From positions 79,224,541 to 79,288,540 of the forward strand of contig JACMZG010000008.1 in assembly GCA_018340805.1 (NCBI GenBank): DNA of 64,000 nucleotides. The letters run 5' to 3'. The DNA is from Microvelia longipes. Its lineage: Eukaryota > Arthropoda > Insecta > Hemiptera > Veliidae. The notes below the pieces were generated by a model that was not told the origin of the DNA, made no database searches, and worked only from the letters and a program-made list of their open reading frames with translations. The position numbers were made by a program, and so were the translations under genes. Shown here in pieces: positions 23,395 through 32,840 of the stretch (the stretch's first letter is position 1; every line of letters starts with the position of its first letter).

Positions 23395-24655
23395 TTCCTT
23401 ATTTGTACAGTAGTTGTTGGGCTACCCGGAAAATATTATTTTCGCAATAATGTCAGTATAAATTTAAAAAATATCAAACGCGGGAAAATGTTGCAATTAT
23501 GTTTCAAATTTGAGATTTGAAACACATGTACACATGTTTCAAACGAATCCTACCAATGTATAAGACTATAAGACTAACTATATGCCAAGTTTTATCTCAT
23601 TATCAGCATTAGTTCAATTTTAATTGAATGACTTAGGTACGTCTATTCAAAAAAATGTAAAAAATCGGATAATAAACCGATTGTGTTAAAATTCGGTACG
23701 AATGACCTTTACGTAAAATATAAGTACACCGAGTTTCTTTTTAATACGACTATTATATATCTATGATTTTTGTTGAATGTAAAAGTTAAGCAGTATCGAG
23801 CTTGGTCAGTGCCTGAATGAGTGACAACTGGGAATGAAATGGATGTATTTACTATCAGAGTACGAGTGAAGTGAGTCCGATGATGTGTGGTAAAATAAAT
23901 TTAGCGAATCATATATTTAGAGGTTGAGCGAGTCTAATCCGAAGTAGGGAGATGAGCGTATTATTACGATGTAATGAGTAAAAGTACCCTGTAGCCTATT
24001 TTTACTTTTCCTCATTTATACCGTAGGTATATAGGTAAAGTATGTGTGTGTGTCTGTTGTTATTGTAACGCCCAGTGTATTTATGCTAGAGAGCTAAAAT
24101 TTTGCACAAAAATCAGTCCACCGCTGTAGCTGTGCTATTCGGAAAATAATTTTTTATGCTCTCATTAACCCGCAATAATGACTCAGCAAAAATTTCGAAA
24201 AATCATAAAACGCTGAAAAATGCTGCGATCGTATTGAGATTTGGTACGCATGTGACTATGTATAAGACTAACATATGTGCCAAGTTTCATATCAGTACGT
24301 TTTTTAAAAAAAAAAATGAAAATGGTCCAATTGAGTTAAAAATCAGTACAAGGGTGCCATAACTTAATAAATAAGTACACTAAGTTTCGTTTCAATACGA
24401 CATATCTATGATTTTTGTTATTATAAAAAGTAAGCAGCATTGAGCGTGGTCAGTGCTGTATGGGTTACCGCTGAGAATGATACGGATACATTTACTGTCT
24501 AAAGATGAGCAAAGCGAGTCTGAAGGCATGTTGCAGTATAAATTTGGTGAACTAGATTTGTGAAGACGAGCGAAGCGTGTCCGAAGCAGGAAGGAGCGTA
24601 GCCAATCCAATGTGGTGAGAAAAAGTTCCGAGGTACCCCGAATCCGGGTTTTTTT
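23395..24655 (+). repeat. Two adjacent copies of a ~600-bp dispersed repeat
   Basis: 23395-24005 and 24010-24655 share the order GCTATTCGGAAAATAAT-like, TATAAGACTAACATATGTGC, ACACCGAGTTTCNTTTTAATACGAC-like, GCAGTATCGAGCTTGGTCAG-like, then the GAGCGAAGCGAGTCC end. The copies are diverged. Shorter members lie at 4355, 16905 and 44735. Confidence 0.65.
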
Positions 24656-25962
24656 ATTGCAAACACAATCTTTTCATTGTATATCCACGGTATAAGAGAA
24701 ACTTATCAACATTTGAACTTAATAATACTTAATATTGTAAAAATATTTCAACAAAAAATTTTGAAATATGATAAATTACCTCTGACTTCGAAATAATTAA
24801 TAGAAAGGTTATATTTTCCTTATTTGGCGTAACCTAGTTTATAAACAATATACCGTGTGCTTGAATTTTCTCCTCTGTTACATGCGGGTTGGAATTCGTC
24901 CCGGCAGGTGTTGCAAATTCCTTCTAAATATTCCAGAGCCTCCAGTAAGCACTTTAAGTTTTCTCCAGTGCTTTCTTTAAATCACTAAAACATTTAACAG
25001 CTTTCCTTCCAGTAATCTTTGAAAATTACTCTTTCTTTCCAAACATTATGAAAAGTTTAAATTTATTATGTATTTATGTATGTGGATAGATTGTTGTTAT
25101 AGATAATATGCATAACGAATATACTTTTTATTTATATTGTTTTTATTTCATTATAATTAAATATTATACTTGTCTTGATTATTTTTTTAAAATTAAGTTT
25201 AAAAATGATAAATAGATACTTATTTACTAAGTGTTAGAGTTAACTTAGCATTCCTCTCTCGCACTCTTTCTTTTTCCATCATTATAATATTTTTACAACA
25301 ACTCTTGCTATTTTCTCATATTTCATCTTTCTTCTATATTTGTTGGGAAAATAAATGAAAAGCGTTAAGATGAAAATATATGATATTTTTAAACATTAAT
25401 TTGTGAGAGTAAGATTTAATACGGGTTTATGAAGATTTAAATTTTCTAGAAGAATTGATGAAATTATAAAAAAATGCTATAAATAAAGTAGAGGGAAAGA
25501 CAAATCAGGAGCCTGCTTCTGTGCGTCGGCGTCTAGCCGCCTCCTAGCCGAGATGCTCCAATTTCAACATAGATAAATTGATTCTGGTTCGAGTGGGTTT
25601 TTCTCTTATTTTATGATCATAATACTATTCAAAGGTTGTTTTTAAAAGCGTAGGACGAAAAATAAAATGGTAATAATATAACTTATTTATAGTAACGTTT
25701 ATTTTTTACTTTTCCCCTCTACTTTTTTTTTTACTTTTCAATCCTAGATTGAGGCCAATGCTCAACGCATAATGTTTTACCAAAATTGATCACAGCCATT
25801 GAGAAATACTAGAGAGGCTTTATTAGTTGAATTTTGAAACATTTAAGTAGAAATCTGAACACTTTCAATTATTATTATTTTTTAATTCAATAAAACAGAA
25901 CTAAATTACAGTGACTGATATGAAAGCTTAAACGAAAAAAACACAAACAATGTGCAAAAAAC
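24656..25962. other. Non-coding stretch
   Basis: 24832-24890 is a lone fragment of the 182-bp repeat. 25800-25962 resembles the flank of the inverted-repeat family at 42200 (TTGAATTTTGAAACAT). No gene seen. Confidence 0.4.
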
Positions 25963-26281
25963 CATAGAGATATATACTAGAGGGGGTATAGCCTAATCTC
26001 ATTAGGTTGAGAGGCCTGAAACATCTTTTTGGGGCTCTCAGGGGCTCTGTGTGACCTCATGGAAACCTCTTCCATGAGTGACTGAAGGTTATAATAAATC
26101 CATTGTTTTTAGCTTCCCGAACATGGCTTTTCTTTTGATTCGTATTTTTAACGTTCTACTATATAAGTTATTGTAATTTTGTACTGATTATTTGATTTTG
26201 TTGCTAAGTGAATGTGTTATGTTACTTTTTTGATGTTTCAAAATTTAACCTATAGGGCTCCTCTAGTAGTATATCTCTATG
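25963..26281. mobile_element. 319-bp inverted-repeat element (CATAGAGATATA terminus)
   Basis: The left end CATAGAGATATATACTAGAG and right end CTCTAGTAGTATATCTCTATG are inverted repeats of ~21 bp. The flanks CAAAAAAC and CAAAAACT could be an imperfect 8-bp target duplication. Related, partial or diverged copies: about 26630-26752, 42192-42490 and 58940-59297. The termini resemble those of the element at 29867-30408, which has an exact 8-bp duplication. The host-flank duplication at 26142 starts inside this element. Confidence 0.65.
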
Positions 26282-27794
26282 CAAAAACTGACAACCATTA
26301 ATTTATCATAAACTTCACTTACTCTTAGGGGGACCTGGTGGTGTATTGGTTAGCTCGTTCGCCTGCCACCCAGACGGCCCGGTTCGATCCCGGTTATAGT
26401 TTCAACACCAAGAAAGCTTAGTTTGACAGTAGGGCACGTGTTGTTTCTAGTCAATGCTATAGAAACTTGATATGGTAAAAAAGGGCCACGGCTACATTTG
26501 TGGATTAAGCCACAAAATGCCCGCTCTTGGACTCATGAGGTAGAACGCTATCTGTTTAAGGGAGTTAACAAAAGGGACCTAATAACGTGGCCTCACTTCT
26601 CCCTAATTACTATTACTATCACTTTCTTAGAAGAGGTTTCAATGAGATTATAAAAAGCCTCTGAGAGCCCTAAAAACATTTTTTAAGCCTTTCAATGCAT
26701 TGATATAAGGTATTTGTCCCCTCTAGTAAGACATCTGTATGACCGAATCCCAAAAATGTAATGTTGATCACTTTATTCTAGCGAATTTCCTTTGATAAAA
26801 GTTTGAGTTTCAATTGTAAAAATGTTTTTCTTTTCACCTTTTGGCCAAACGTTAAAAATATACAACTGAACGAGACGAAGTAAGTAAAAGGTAGAATTTA
26901 TGGATAAAGTTAGGGACGTATAAAACAGGATTAACCTGGCTGAGATGGTTTAGCACTGGCAGGTATTGAAGGAAAACTCTGTGTTGTTGTTTCTATGTTG
27001 TTAAGGGCTCTTTCCTTTTTGGATCAGAGTTTGGTAGGAAATTCTGAGGAAAAGCTGTTAGCCTGTATTTCCCAGGGGTCCAGTCAACTTCTCTAACTTA
27101 TTTCTCTTAAAACCCTTCTTCTGACTTAACATTTCTTTTACACTGATCATTTTAACATGATCTATGCTAAACGAGGGTTGTTGCGTATATTTTAAACTAT
27201 ACGTCTATTTTATCTATTGCTAAAAGGTAGGTTTCATGACAATTAGGTTTATATTTTATTTAAATTGGGTGCCTTATGATCTATGTTGGCTGAAATTTCA
27301 GTGGACGTACTGTTTAAATTTTTTCCCGATACATTTTACTTTAGTATCCAACCTAGTTATGGTCTACTAATTATCAAAGTTTTTAGGAATCTAAAAACGA
27401 GTAATTCGATTCTGGATGATCTATTTTATTGAAGTAAGAGGCATTCTCACTCTGTCTGTTTGTCTTAAAGGTCTAAGACAGAAACTGGTGCACTCACTTT
27501 TTTTGTTGAATTTCCAATACAGGCAATGAGATGATATTGGTGTAGATAGAGGAGATGGATTTTCTAAAAAGGGTTAACATACCTTATTTCGGAATAAGTG
27601 GTTCATACACACGAGCCTCCATGGACGAAAAATTTTCTCGCTAATTGGAGATATCACTGTTTAGCTAACTACTTTCTATAAGATTCCTTGACTTAATCTT
27701 AAGTATTTATACTTTTAATCATTTCTATTTTTCAAAAAAGAACGCAAATATTAGAACTCAATTAATTAATTAACCCAATTAATAGAACGCAAGT
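26142..27794 (+). repeat. 1.65-kb direct repeat flanking the retroelement, left copy
   Basis: Nearly identical to 36889-38545, with differences limited to single bases and short indels. Sequence to its left (TTTTGATTC) occurs only here. On its right it is cut at AGAACGCAAGT by the retroelement, whereas the right copy runs on smoothly. The native order is therefore the left flank, this block, then the sequence from 38546. Confidence 0.9.
26336..26404 (+). repeat. tRNA-derived SINE head, Gly(GCC)-like
   Basis: GGTGTATTGGTTAGCTCG (box A), CGCCTGCCACCCAG (anticodon arm, GCC in the loop) and GGCCCGGTTCGATCCCGG (box B) follow tRNA-Gly order. The D arm has an inserted base and the acceptor stem does not close, so it is a SINE or pseudo-tRNA, not a working gene. 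Repeated in the right flank copy at 37079-37148. Confidence 0.65.
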
Positions 27795-27797
27795 TCC

Positions 27798-27892
27798 CTA
27801 AGATCACACCCTTAGTTTACGAGCTAGCGAGTGCTGATGGAAAACCTTTAGGAAAGTACCACATCAGCGAACTCAAACGACATCCAAGGTAG
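27798..27892 (+). pseudogene. Duplicated 3' tail of pol (last ~31 codons)
   Basis: Matches 35887-35981, including GKYHISELKRHPR and the TAG stop, with one base difference. It is cut off from any upstream coding sequence by the junction with host flank at 27795. Confidence 0.9.
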
Positions 27893-28156
27893 TCTTCTCC
27901 ACGTTTTTCATCTCAACGTAAAATCGCCAATTACGATTTAGTTTAAGAAGATGTTTCTGTTTTTTTGTTTGTATTTTTTCCTTTGTTCCCCGGGGAGGGT
28001 TTTCGTTTGTAACGAATTTTATTTTAGTTATTCCCGCAATTTGAATTTCAGGGAGATTTGAAATTTGGTGGGCATTATTCTAGGTCTTGATTTAGTTTCG
28101 TTGGTAGTTGTGTAGATTGGCAACCCTGGAGTAACCGACGCCAGGTGCACGTTTTT

Positions 28157-28165
28157 GAGGGGAGG
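28157..28165 (+). other. Polypurine tract before the complete LTR
   Basis: GAGGGGAGG, followed directly by the LTR. It is the expected primer site for plus-strand DNA synthesis; the same tract lies at 36246-36254. Confidence 0.7.
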
Positions 28166-29408
28166 TTACAGGTTGTTGTGGTAAGAGTCACCAAGCAGTA
28201 AAAATTTTTAACAATTTATAGTTTTAAACGCCTTATGGTGGATCCTAATTGAGTTTTACACAAAAGTGGATGTCTGAGATTAAACAGTGATTAACTCGAA
28301 AATACAAGAGCTATAAATAAATTGTGTTTGCGTCATTTTGTTATTAACTTGGGATCGGACAAAGTGAGATATTGTGATCACCAATTTTGAGTCCAAGTGG
28401 AGGGAGTTATTTAATTATCATTGGTCTTGCGCCAGTTTATTCTTCAGTACACAGGTTGGCCTATTGATTCTTAAACCTACGCCCGGGTCCAGAAACGGAG
28501 TGGAGTAACCCTGTTTTCTGGCCCATCTCACCCTATCACCACCGACATCGATTTATATTATTTTTTTGTTTTTCTTTTGATTTTCCGAGAAGCTTTATAA
28601 TTTTATTTTGTATCGGGTGCCCAGTTTCATTTTAGGAAGACAGGAGACTGTCTTTAGGATTAGTTTGTAAAGGGGCCCCTAGGAACCAATTTTAGTCTTA
28701 AGTTTTCTTGTATGGGAACCAGTCTATGTTCTTATCTAACTTTGGTATCCATATCACTTTTGCCCTGACGGTTAGGTGGTCTTCTGATCACCTAATTGAC
28801 CGGCAGCTCAATTGCTTAACCCTACCGCTACGGGAGGTATTATATAAAAATCTATATTTTATTGTTCATTCAATAGACTGGTCCCCATTTGACCAAGATT
28901 TAATTTTCTTTTCTATTTTACTGGGCTTACAACTGAACAACAGCTGTAATTACCTCAGTATATTGTTTTCTATCAAAACTATATCGTGTCTCTCGTTATA
29001 TCTTACCAACCAATATTTCTCAAACCCACTGTTTTACCTCGTTACCACTTCTCTCTAGTCTATCTATCATATTCAATCTTCAGGTACTTATTCCTGATTA
29101 CCTTATTTTAGCTAAATGCCCTTCAGGCTCTAAATTTGATAGGTGTGGTGTTACCCTGATCTCCACACCCCCTCCCACAGACTGGTTTCCCCTTTTGCCA
29201 GTCATCCTTACCTTTACCCCTCCTAATCCCCAATAATAACCATCCTTCCTATTCCTCAGGCGACCTACTTAAAAAGGGGTGGCGCTCAAAAAGAAAGAGA
29301 CAGCTCAAGTCAAGAGGCAAGGCGATCTAGACCCATGCCCATTCTGCATACCGGCCTGAGTTGGGTTATTATAAGTTCACTCACAGCACCCCCTTGTTGG
29401 GTGTTACA
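28166..29408 (+). repeat. Complete LTR (about 1.24 kb)
   Basis: Starts after the polypurine tract (TTACAGGTTGTTGTGG; a TG start at 28174 is possible) and ends at ...GGTGTTACA, a few bases before the primer site. Contains a TATA box. The open frame at 28708-29058 is inside the LTR, has no known motif and is not proposed as a gene. Exact ends are uncertain by about 10 bases because the second LTR is truncated and no normal insertion boundary exists. Confidence 0.7.
28841..28848 (+). promoter_or_regulatory. LTR TATA box
   Basis: TATATAAA in context GTATTATATAAAAATC, about 670 bases into the LTR. It is likely the pol II promoter for the genomic RNA. The truncated right LTR ends before this position, so it lacks the promoter. 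Confidence 0.5.
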
Positions 29409-29416
29409 TAAGAGAA

Positions 29417-29440
29417 TTGCGCCCGTACGTGGAGCTCGAA
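29417..29440 (+). other. Primer-binding site, tRNA-Lys type
   Basis: TTGCGCCCGTACGTGGAGCT, continuing CGAA, matches the complement of an animal tRNA-Lys 3' end except for about three substitutions and one extra base. It begins eight bases after the LTR end. Confidence 0.65.
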
Positions 29441-31121
29441 TTGATGATCACAACTTGTCTTTTGTCTGAGCAAAATAGAGAATTTATTGAGTAGGATAGG
29501 GTTTTGTTTTGGTTAGTGATAGTGATACCTGAGCTGATTGTTTTGGTTCGTGGGGACAGTGATAAATATTTTATTATAATTCTATCTATCTACTCATGAT
29601 ATTTATAGTTCTATACATACTATAATTAGTTATTAACTCATATATTTATTTTGATAATTACAATATTTATCACTATCAACCTGAGTGCACTCTCGAGTCA
29701 CAAAACAAATCATCACAGTCATTGCGAACTTTCCTCGTCACTCACGATATCACTTCACTATTGTCACAGATATTAATTTATTCTGGCGTAGAAAAACAGT
29801 TAAAAACTGGATTACAGAGTTTATTTTACGAGAAAAATTAAACTTTTCAGAGAATGGAATGTTAGCTTAGAATAATACTATATATAGAAGGAGCACAGAG
29901 CCGTAAACACAATGTAATTCCACTGATAACACGAAAGCCGGTTGACTGGTGCAACTAAGTAATGCTGCCAACCTGACAACAAAACATTATTTTAAATATT
30001 TGTCATAAATATCTATTAATGAAGAAAGATCGTAAAGAACAAATATAATAACTTAAAACACCTAATGAGTATTTAATAAAACTGGTCTTAGATGGCAAAA
30101 GGGTGGCGAAATACAAGAATCTACATTTAGTTGCCGAGGACTACTTATTATATATAATTTTAATAAATACTTTAAACTACAATTTAAAATGCTTTAAACA
30201 TTGTAATGCACCGATATTTATATTAGTATTTTATGAATAATCAATTATTAATTAATAATAGAACATAATAATCAGCAACCGGAAGTATTGCCAAACTTTT
30301 TTTTTAGAAAATTGTATATTGTTAGGGTGGCAGCATTACTTAGTTGCACCAGTGAACCGACTTTCGTGTTATCAGTAGTGCTCCTTCTATATATAGTATT
30401 ATTCTAAGAATGTTAGGTTTGATAACCTTCTTGTTTTTATTAAAAATAATCGATACTATCGATCCTTGTATATCGAATCTTTGGATAAATTCTTGTTTAA
30501 CCTGGTATTGAGAAACTTAAGATGGCGGACAATTTTTGTTATTAATATTTTCATGATATTCATGAGCACTTTACATTCTGACTTTTTAAGGATTTATGGT
30601 CGACTTTAATACTTCTGAATTTTTTGTTTATTTAATTTACATAAGTTTTTATTTGGTTATTTTATCTGCTGGCACGTATTTTAATTTTCTAGGCCCACGA
30701 CAATTTAGGCTATATTATATTATTAGGGTAATATTAAGTTTAGATTGTAAGATACGTTGGTACTTAATCAACTTTAATTTAGTTTTCCTGTATGAATGTG
30801 GGGGTGTGTATGACTTTAATTTTAAGAATTAGGGCAAGGTGGCTACTGTTTCTAATTAGATTTTTGGATTTATATTTGATAACTGATAATATTTTTCTAT
30901 TGTGTTTTACTTCCTTGGTATATAATTTACTTGACACTGTATGGTTATTTTATGGAAATGGAATCATTTTATATAACTATATGAGGAATTTATTTTATAA
31001 TTTAGAACTTTACTTATTTTTCAATCATATCACTACTTTATCTACTTATCAAATAGATTTTTTTTCAAACTCTATGTATATATATTTGGACTTATTATTT
31101 TTTTTGTATGCATATCAATAA
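29441..31121 (+). other. Retroelement leader (5' untranslated)
   Basis: About 1.7 kb of AT-rich sequence between the primer site and gag, including the nested element at 29867-30408. Removing the nested element leaves about 1.1 kb. The Phe/Tyr/Leu-rich frames at 30596-30832 and 30792-31121 have no motif. The second ends exactly at the base before the gag Met, which could be chance. Confidence 0.5.
29867..30408. mobile_element. 542-bp MITE nested in the retroelement leader
   Basis: The perfect terminal inverted repeats start CTTAGAATAATACTATATAT and run for 31 bases. After a ~25-bp extra block in the left arm, complementarity resumes (ACTGATAACACGAAAG ... GCAACTAAGTAATGCTGCCA against its complement at 30325-30380). 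An exact 8-bp target duplication, AATGTTAG, lies at 29859-29866 and 30409-30416. Eight-base duplications are typical of hAT and P superfamilies. No transposase is present. Confidence 0.9.
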
Positions 31122-32840
31122 ATGTGCAATCTTTTGTTTTATAATAGTGAACTTTTTGGTATGAGAATACTTTATACACTATATTGTAAAGTGTTTCCAG
31201 AACGGTCTAGCATAACCACTAAGTTAGCAGTGTTGAGTACTCAATTTGAGGATAAACTAGAGGAACTCGCAAAGGCTGCCGATGATAAAAAGAAAGAGGA
31301 CCACAAGAAAGACGTGAGGGAGGACCTGAAGGAAGACGAAAGTAATAATGATAAGCACGATAATGAAGAAACGAAAGAAACTACTCCACGCGAAGAGAAG
31401 ATGATGAGTGATCAGGATAACGAGACTGAACCCGGAACATCTACGGAAAAGAAGGATAACAATGAAGATAGGGAAAAGGAAAAGGATGATAAGAGAGGTA
31501 AAAAGGAGGATAAGAGAGATAAAAAGGATGGTAAGAGAGATAGAAAGGATGCTAAGAGAGATAGAAAGGATGATAGGAAAGATAAGAAGGAAGATAGGCA
31601 AGGTAAGAAGGAAGATAAGAAAAATGATAAAAAAGAGAGTAAGCCGAACCATAAGAATGATCAGACGAACAAGGATAAGAAGAATGAGAAGAAGAAAGAT
31701 AATACGGATGTCTCGGAAGAAGATAGCAGTAGTTCTTCAGAAAGCAGTTGTAGTAGTGATAGTAGTTCAGAAAGTGAGCAGACATCAAGTAGCAGTGGAG
31801 ATAGTAGTGACCAGACGACTGGAACGAAACATAAGAAGAGATCCAGTAGAAGTAGGAAAAGTAAGAAAGACTCTTCATCTGGTGAACTTGTTTCTGCTCT
31901 TAAGAGAGTTTTAAAAGCCGTACCTAAGACGTCCTCGGACCACCGAAAAGTTGTTCCCACGAGTCAGTGGAAAATAACTTTTTCAGGTGACGGGCTAGGT
32001 AAATCACTTAGAACGTTCTTGGAGGAGATAGAGGTGTACAGTCGCGCACGCAATGCTACCGAGCAAGATCTTTGGAGTGGAGCACTGGATTTATTTACAG
32101 GCCCCGCCTTGCAGTGGTTCAAATCGGTTTATAAGGAAATTTCTTCATGGCCGGAGTTAGTTACCCGTCTGCGAGAGGAGTATGAAGATGAAGACTATAA
32201 AGTGGAACTAACTGCCGAGATGTTGAACAGAACTCAGGGCATGGATGAAAAGTTTAGTGACTTTGTTGCTGTTATGCGAACTTACTTCACGAGGTTGGAG
32301 TTGAGCGACCCAGAGCAGCTCAGGATTTTGTTTAAAAATTCGACACCCTATTTTTACGACCGCCTCCGGCAGTATTCAATCGAGAGCGTACAGGATTTTA
32401 TCAGAGTTGGTAGGAGAATCCAGGCAGATAAGTCGCATATGGATAAATATCAGCCACCACCATCGGCCAAGAAAACACTTCTTGAACCTAGTTTGGCTTA
32501 TAAGGGATCCTCTAAACAGCGTGATAACAATCCTGGCGTTAGTGAAGTTCGTGTAGATAAGAATCCTCGAAGATACCATCCTAAGAAAAATAACTCCAAT
32601 CTTCAACAAAGTGTTCCTTCGTCAAACTTCAGGCAGGGTTATAATAATAATAACGCCAGCGGTAGAAGAATTCGTCAAGTAACCTGTTTTAATTGTGGAG
32701 AGGTTGGGCACTATTTTAACCGCTGCCCCATCCTTGGTTTTTCTGGTTCCTGCGGAAACAAAGACCTATCTAAACAGAAATGTCCCCGCTGTCCTTCTCT
32801 TCCCTCATATTCGGGAAACGACCAGGGAAGACAAGAATAG
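31122..32840 (+). CDS. gag: Retrotransposon Gag polyprotein, 572 aa
   Basis: Structural protein that would assemble particles around the element RNA. Residues about 75-200 are extremely Lys/Asp/Glu/Arg-rich, with short degenerate repeats such as KKDGKRDRKDAKRD. Residues ~200-255 are a Ser run with acidic residues (SSSSESSCSSDSSSESEQ), then a basic KKRSSRSRKSKK patch. Residues ~283-450 are the capsid region (starts WKITFSGDGLGKSLRTFLEE, includes LFTGPALQWFKSV). A CCHC zinc knuckle follows: C522, C525, H530, C535 (CFNCGEVGHYFNRC). The frame is intact. The first ~25 codons are AT-rich like the leader, so translation may start at a later Met (e.g. MRILYTLYC). Its last codons overlap pol and contain the -1 frameshift signal. 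Confidence 0.9.
   Translation: MCNLLFYNSELFGMRILYTLYCKVFPERSSITTKLAVLSTQFEDKLEELAKAADDKKKEDHKKDVREDLKEDESNNDKHDNEETKETTPREEKMMSDQDNETEPGTSTEKKDNNEDREKEKDDKRGKKEDKRDKKDGKRDRKDAKRDRKDDRKDKKEDRQGKKEDKKNDKKESKPNHKNDQTNKDKKNEKKKDNTDVSEEDSSSSSESSCSSDSSSESEQTSSSSGDSSDQTTGTKHKKRSSRSRKSKKDSSSGELVSALKRVLKAVPKTSSDHRKVVPTSQWKITFSGDGLGKSLRTFLEEIEVYSRARNATEQDLWSGALDLFTGPALQWFKSVYKEISSWPELVTRLREEYEDEDYKVELTAEMLNRTQGMDEKFSDFVAVMRTYFTRLELSDPEQLRILFKNSTPYFYDRLRQYSIESVQDFIRVGRRIQADKSHMDKYQPPPSAKKTLLEPSLAYKGSSKQRDNNPGVSEVRVDKNPRRYHPKKNNSNLQQSVPSSNFRQGYNNNNASGRRIRQVTCFNCGEVGHYFNRCPILGFSGSCGNKDLSKQKCPRCPSLPSYSGNDQGRQE

Noticed and set aside
26336..26404. A functional tRNA-Gly(GCC) gene
   Set aside because: The D arm is altered and the acceptor stem does not close; both copies lie within the duplicated repeat-rich flank.
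28708..29058. 116-aa ORF inside the LTR
   Set aside because: It lies wholly in the LTR across the TATA box, and no motif is present.
30596..31121. Extra retroelement genes upstream of gag
   Set aside because: The frames are Phe/Tyr/Leu-rich products of AT-rich leader; no domain, and the exact abutment to gag is not enough evidence.
31257..31960. Long ORFs antisense to, or in other frames of, gag
   Set aside because: They are shadows of the Lys/Asp-repeat and poly-Ser coding region, with biased composition and no start context.
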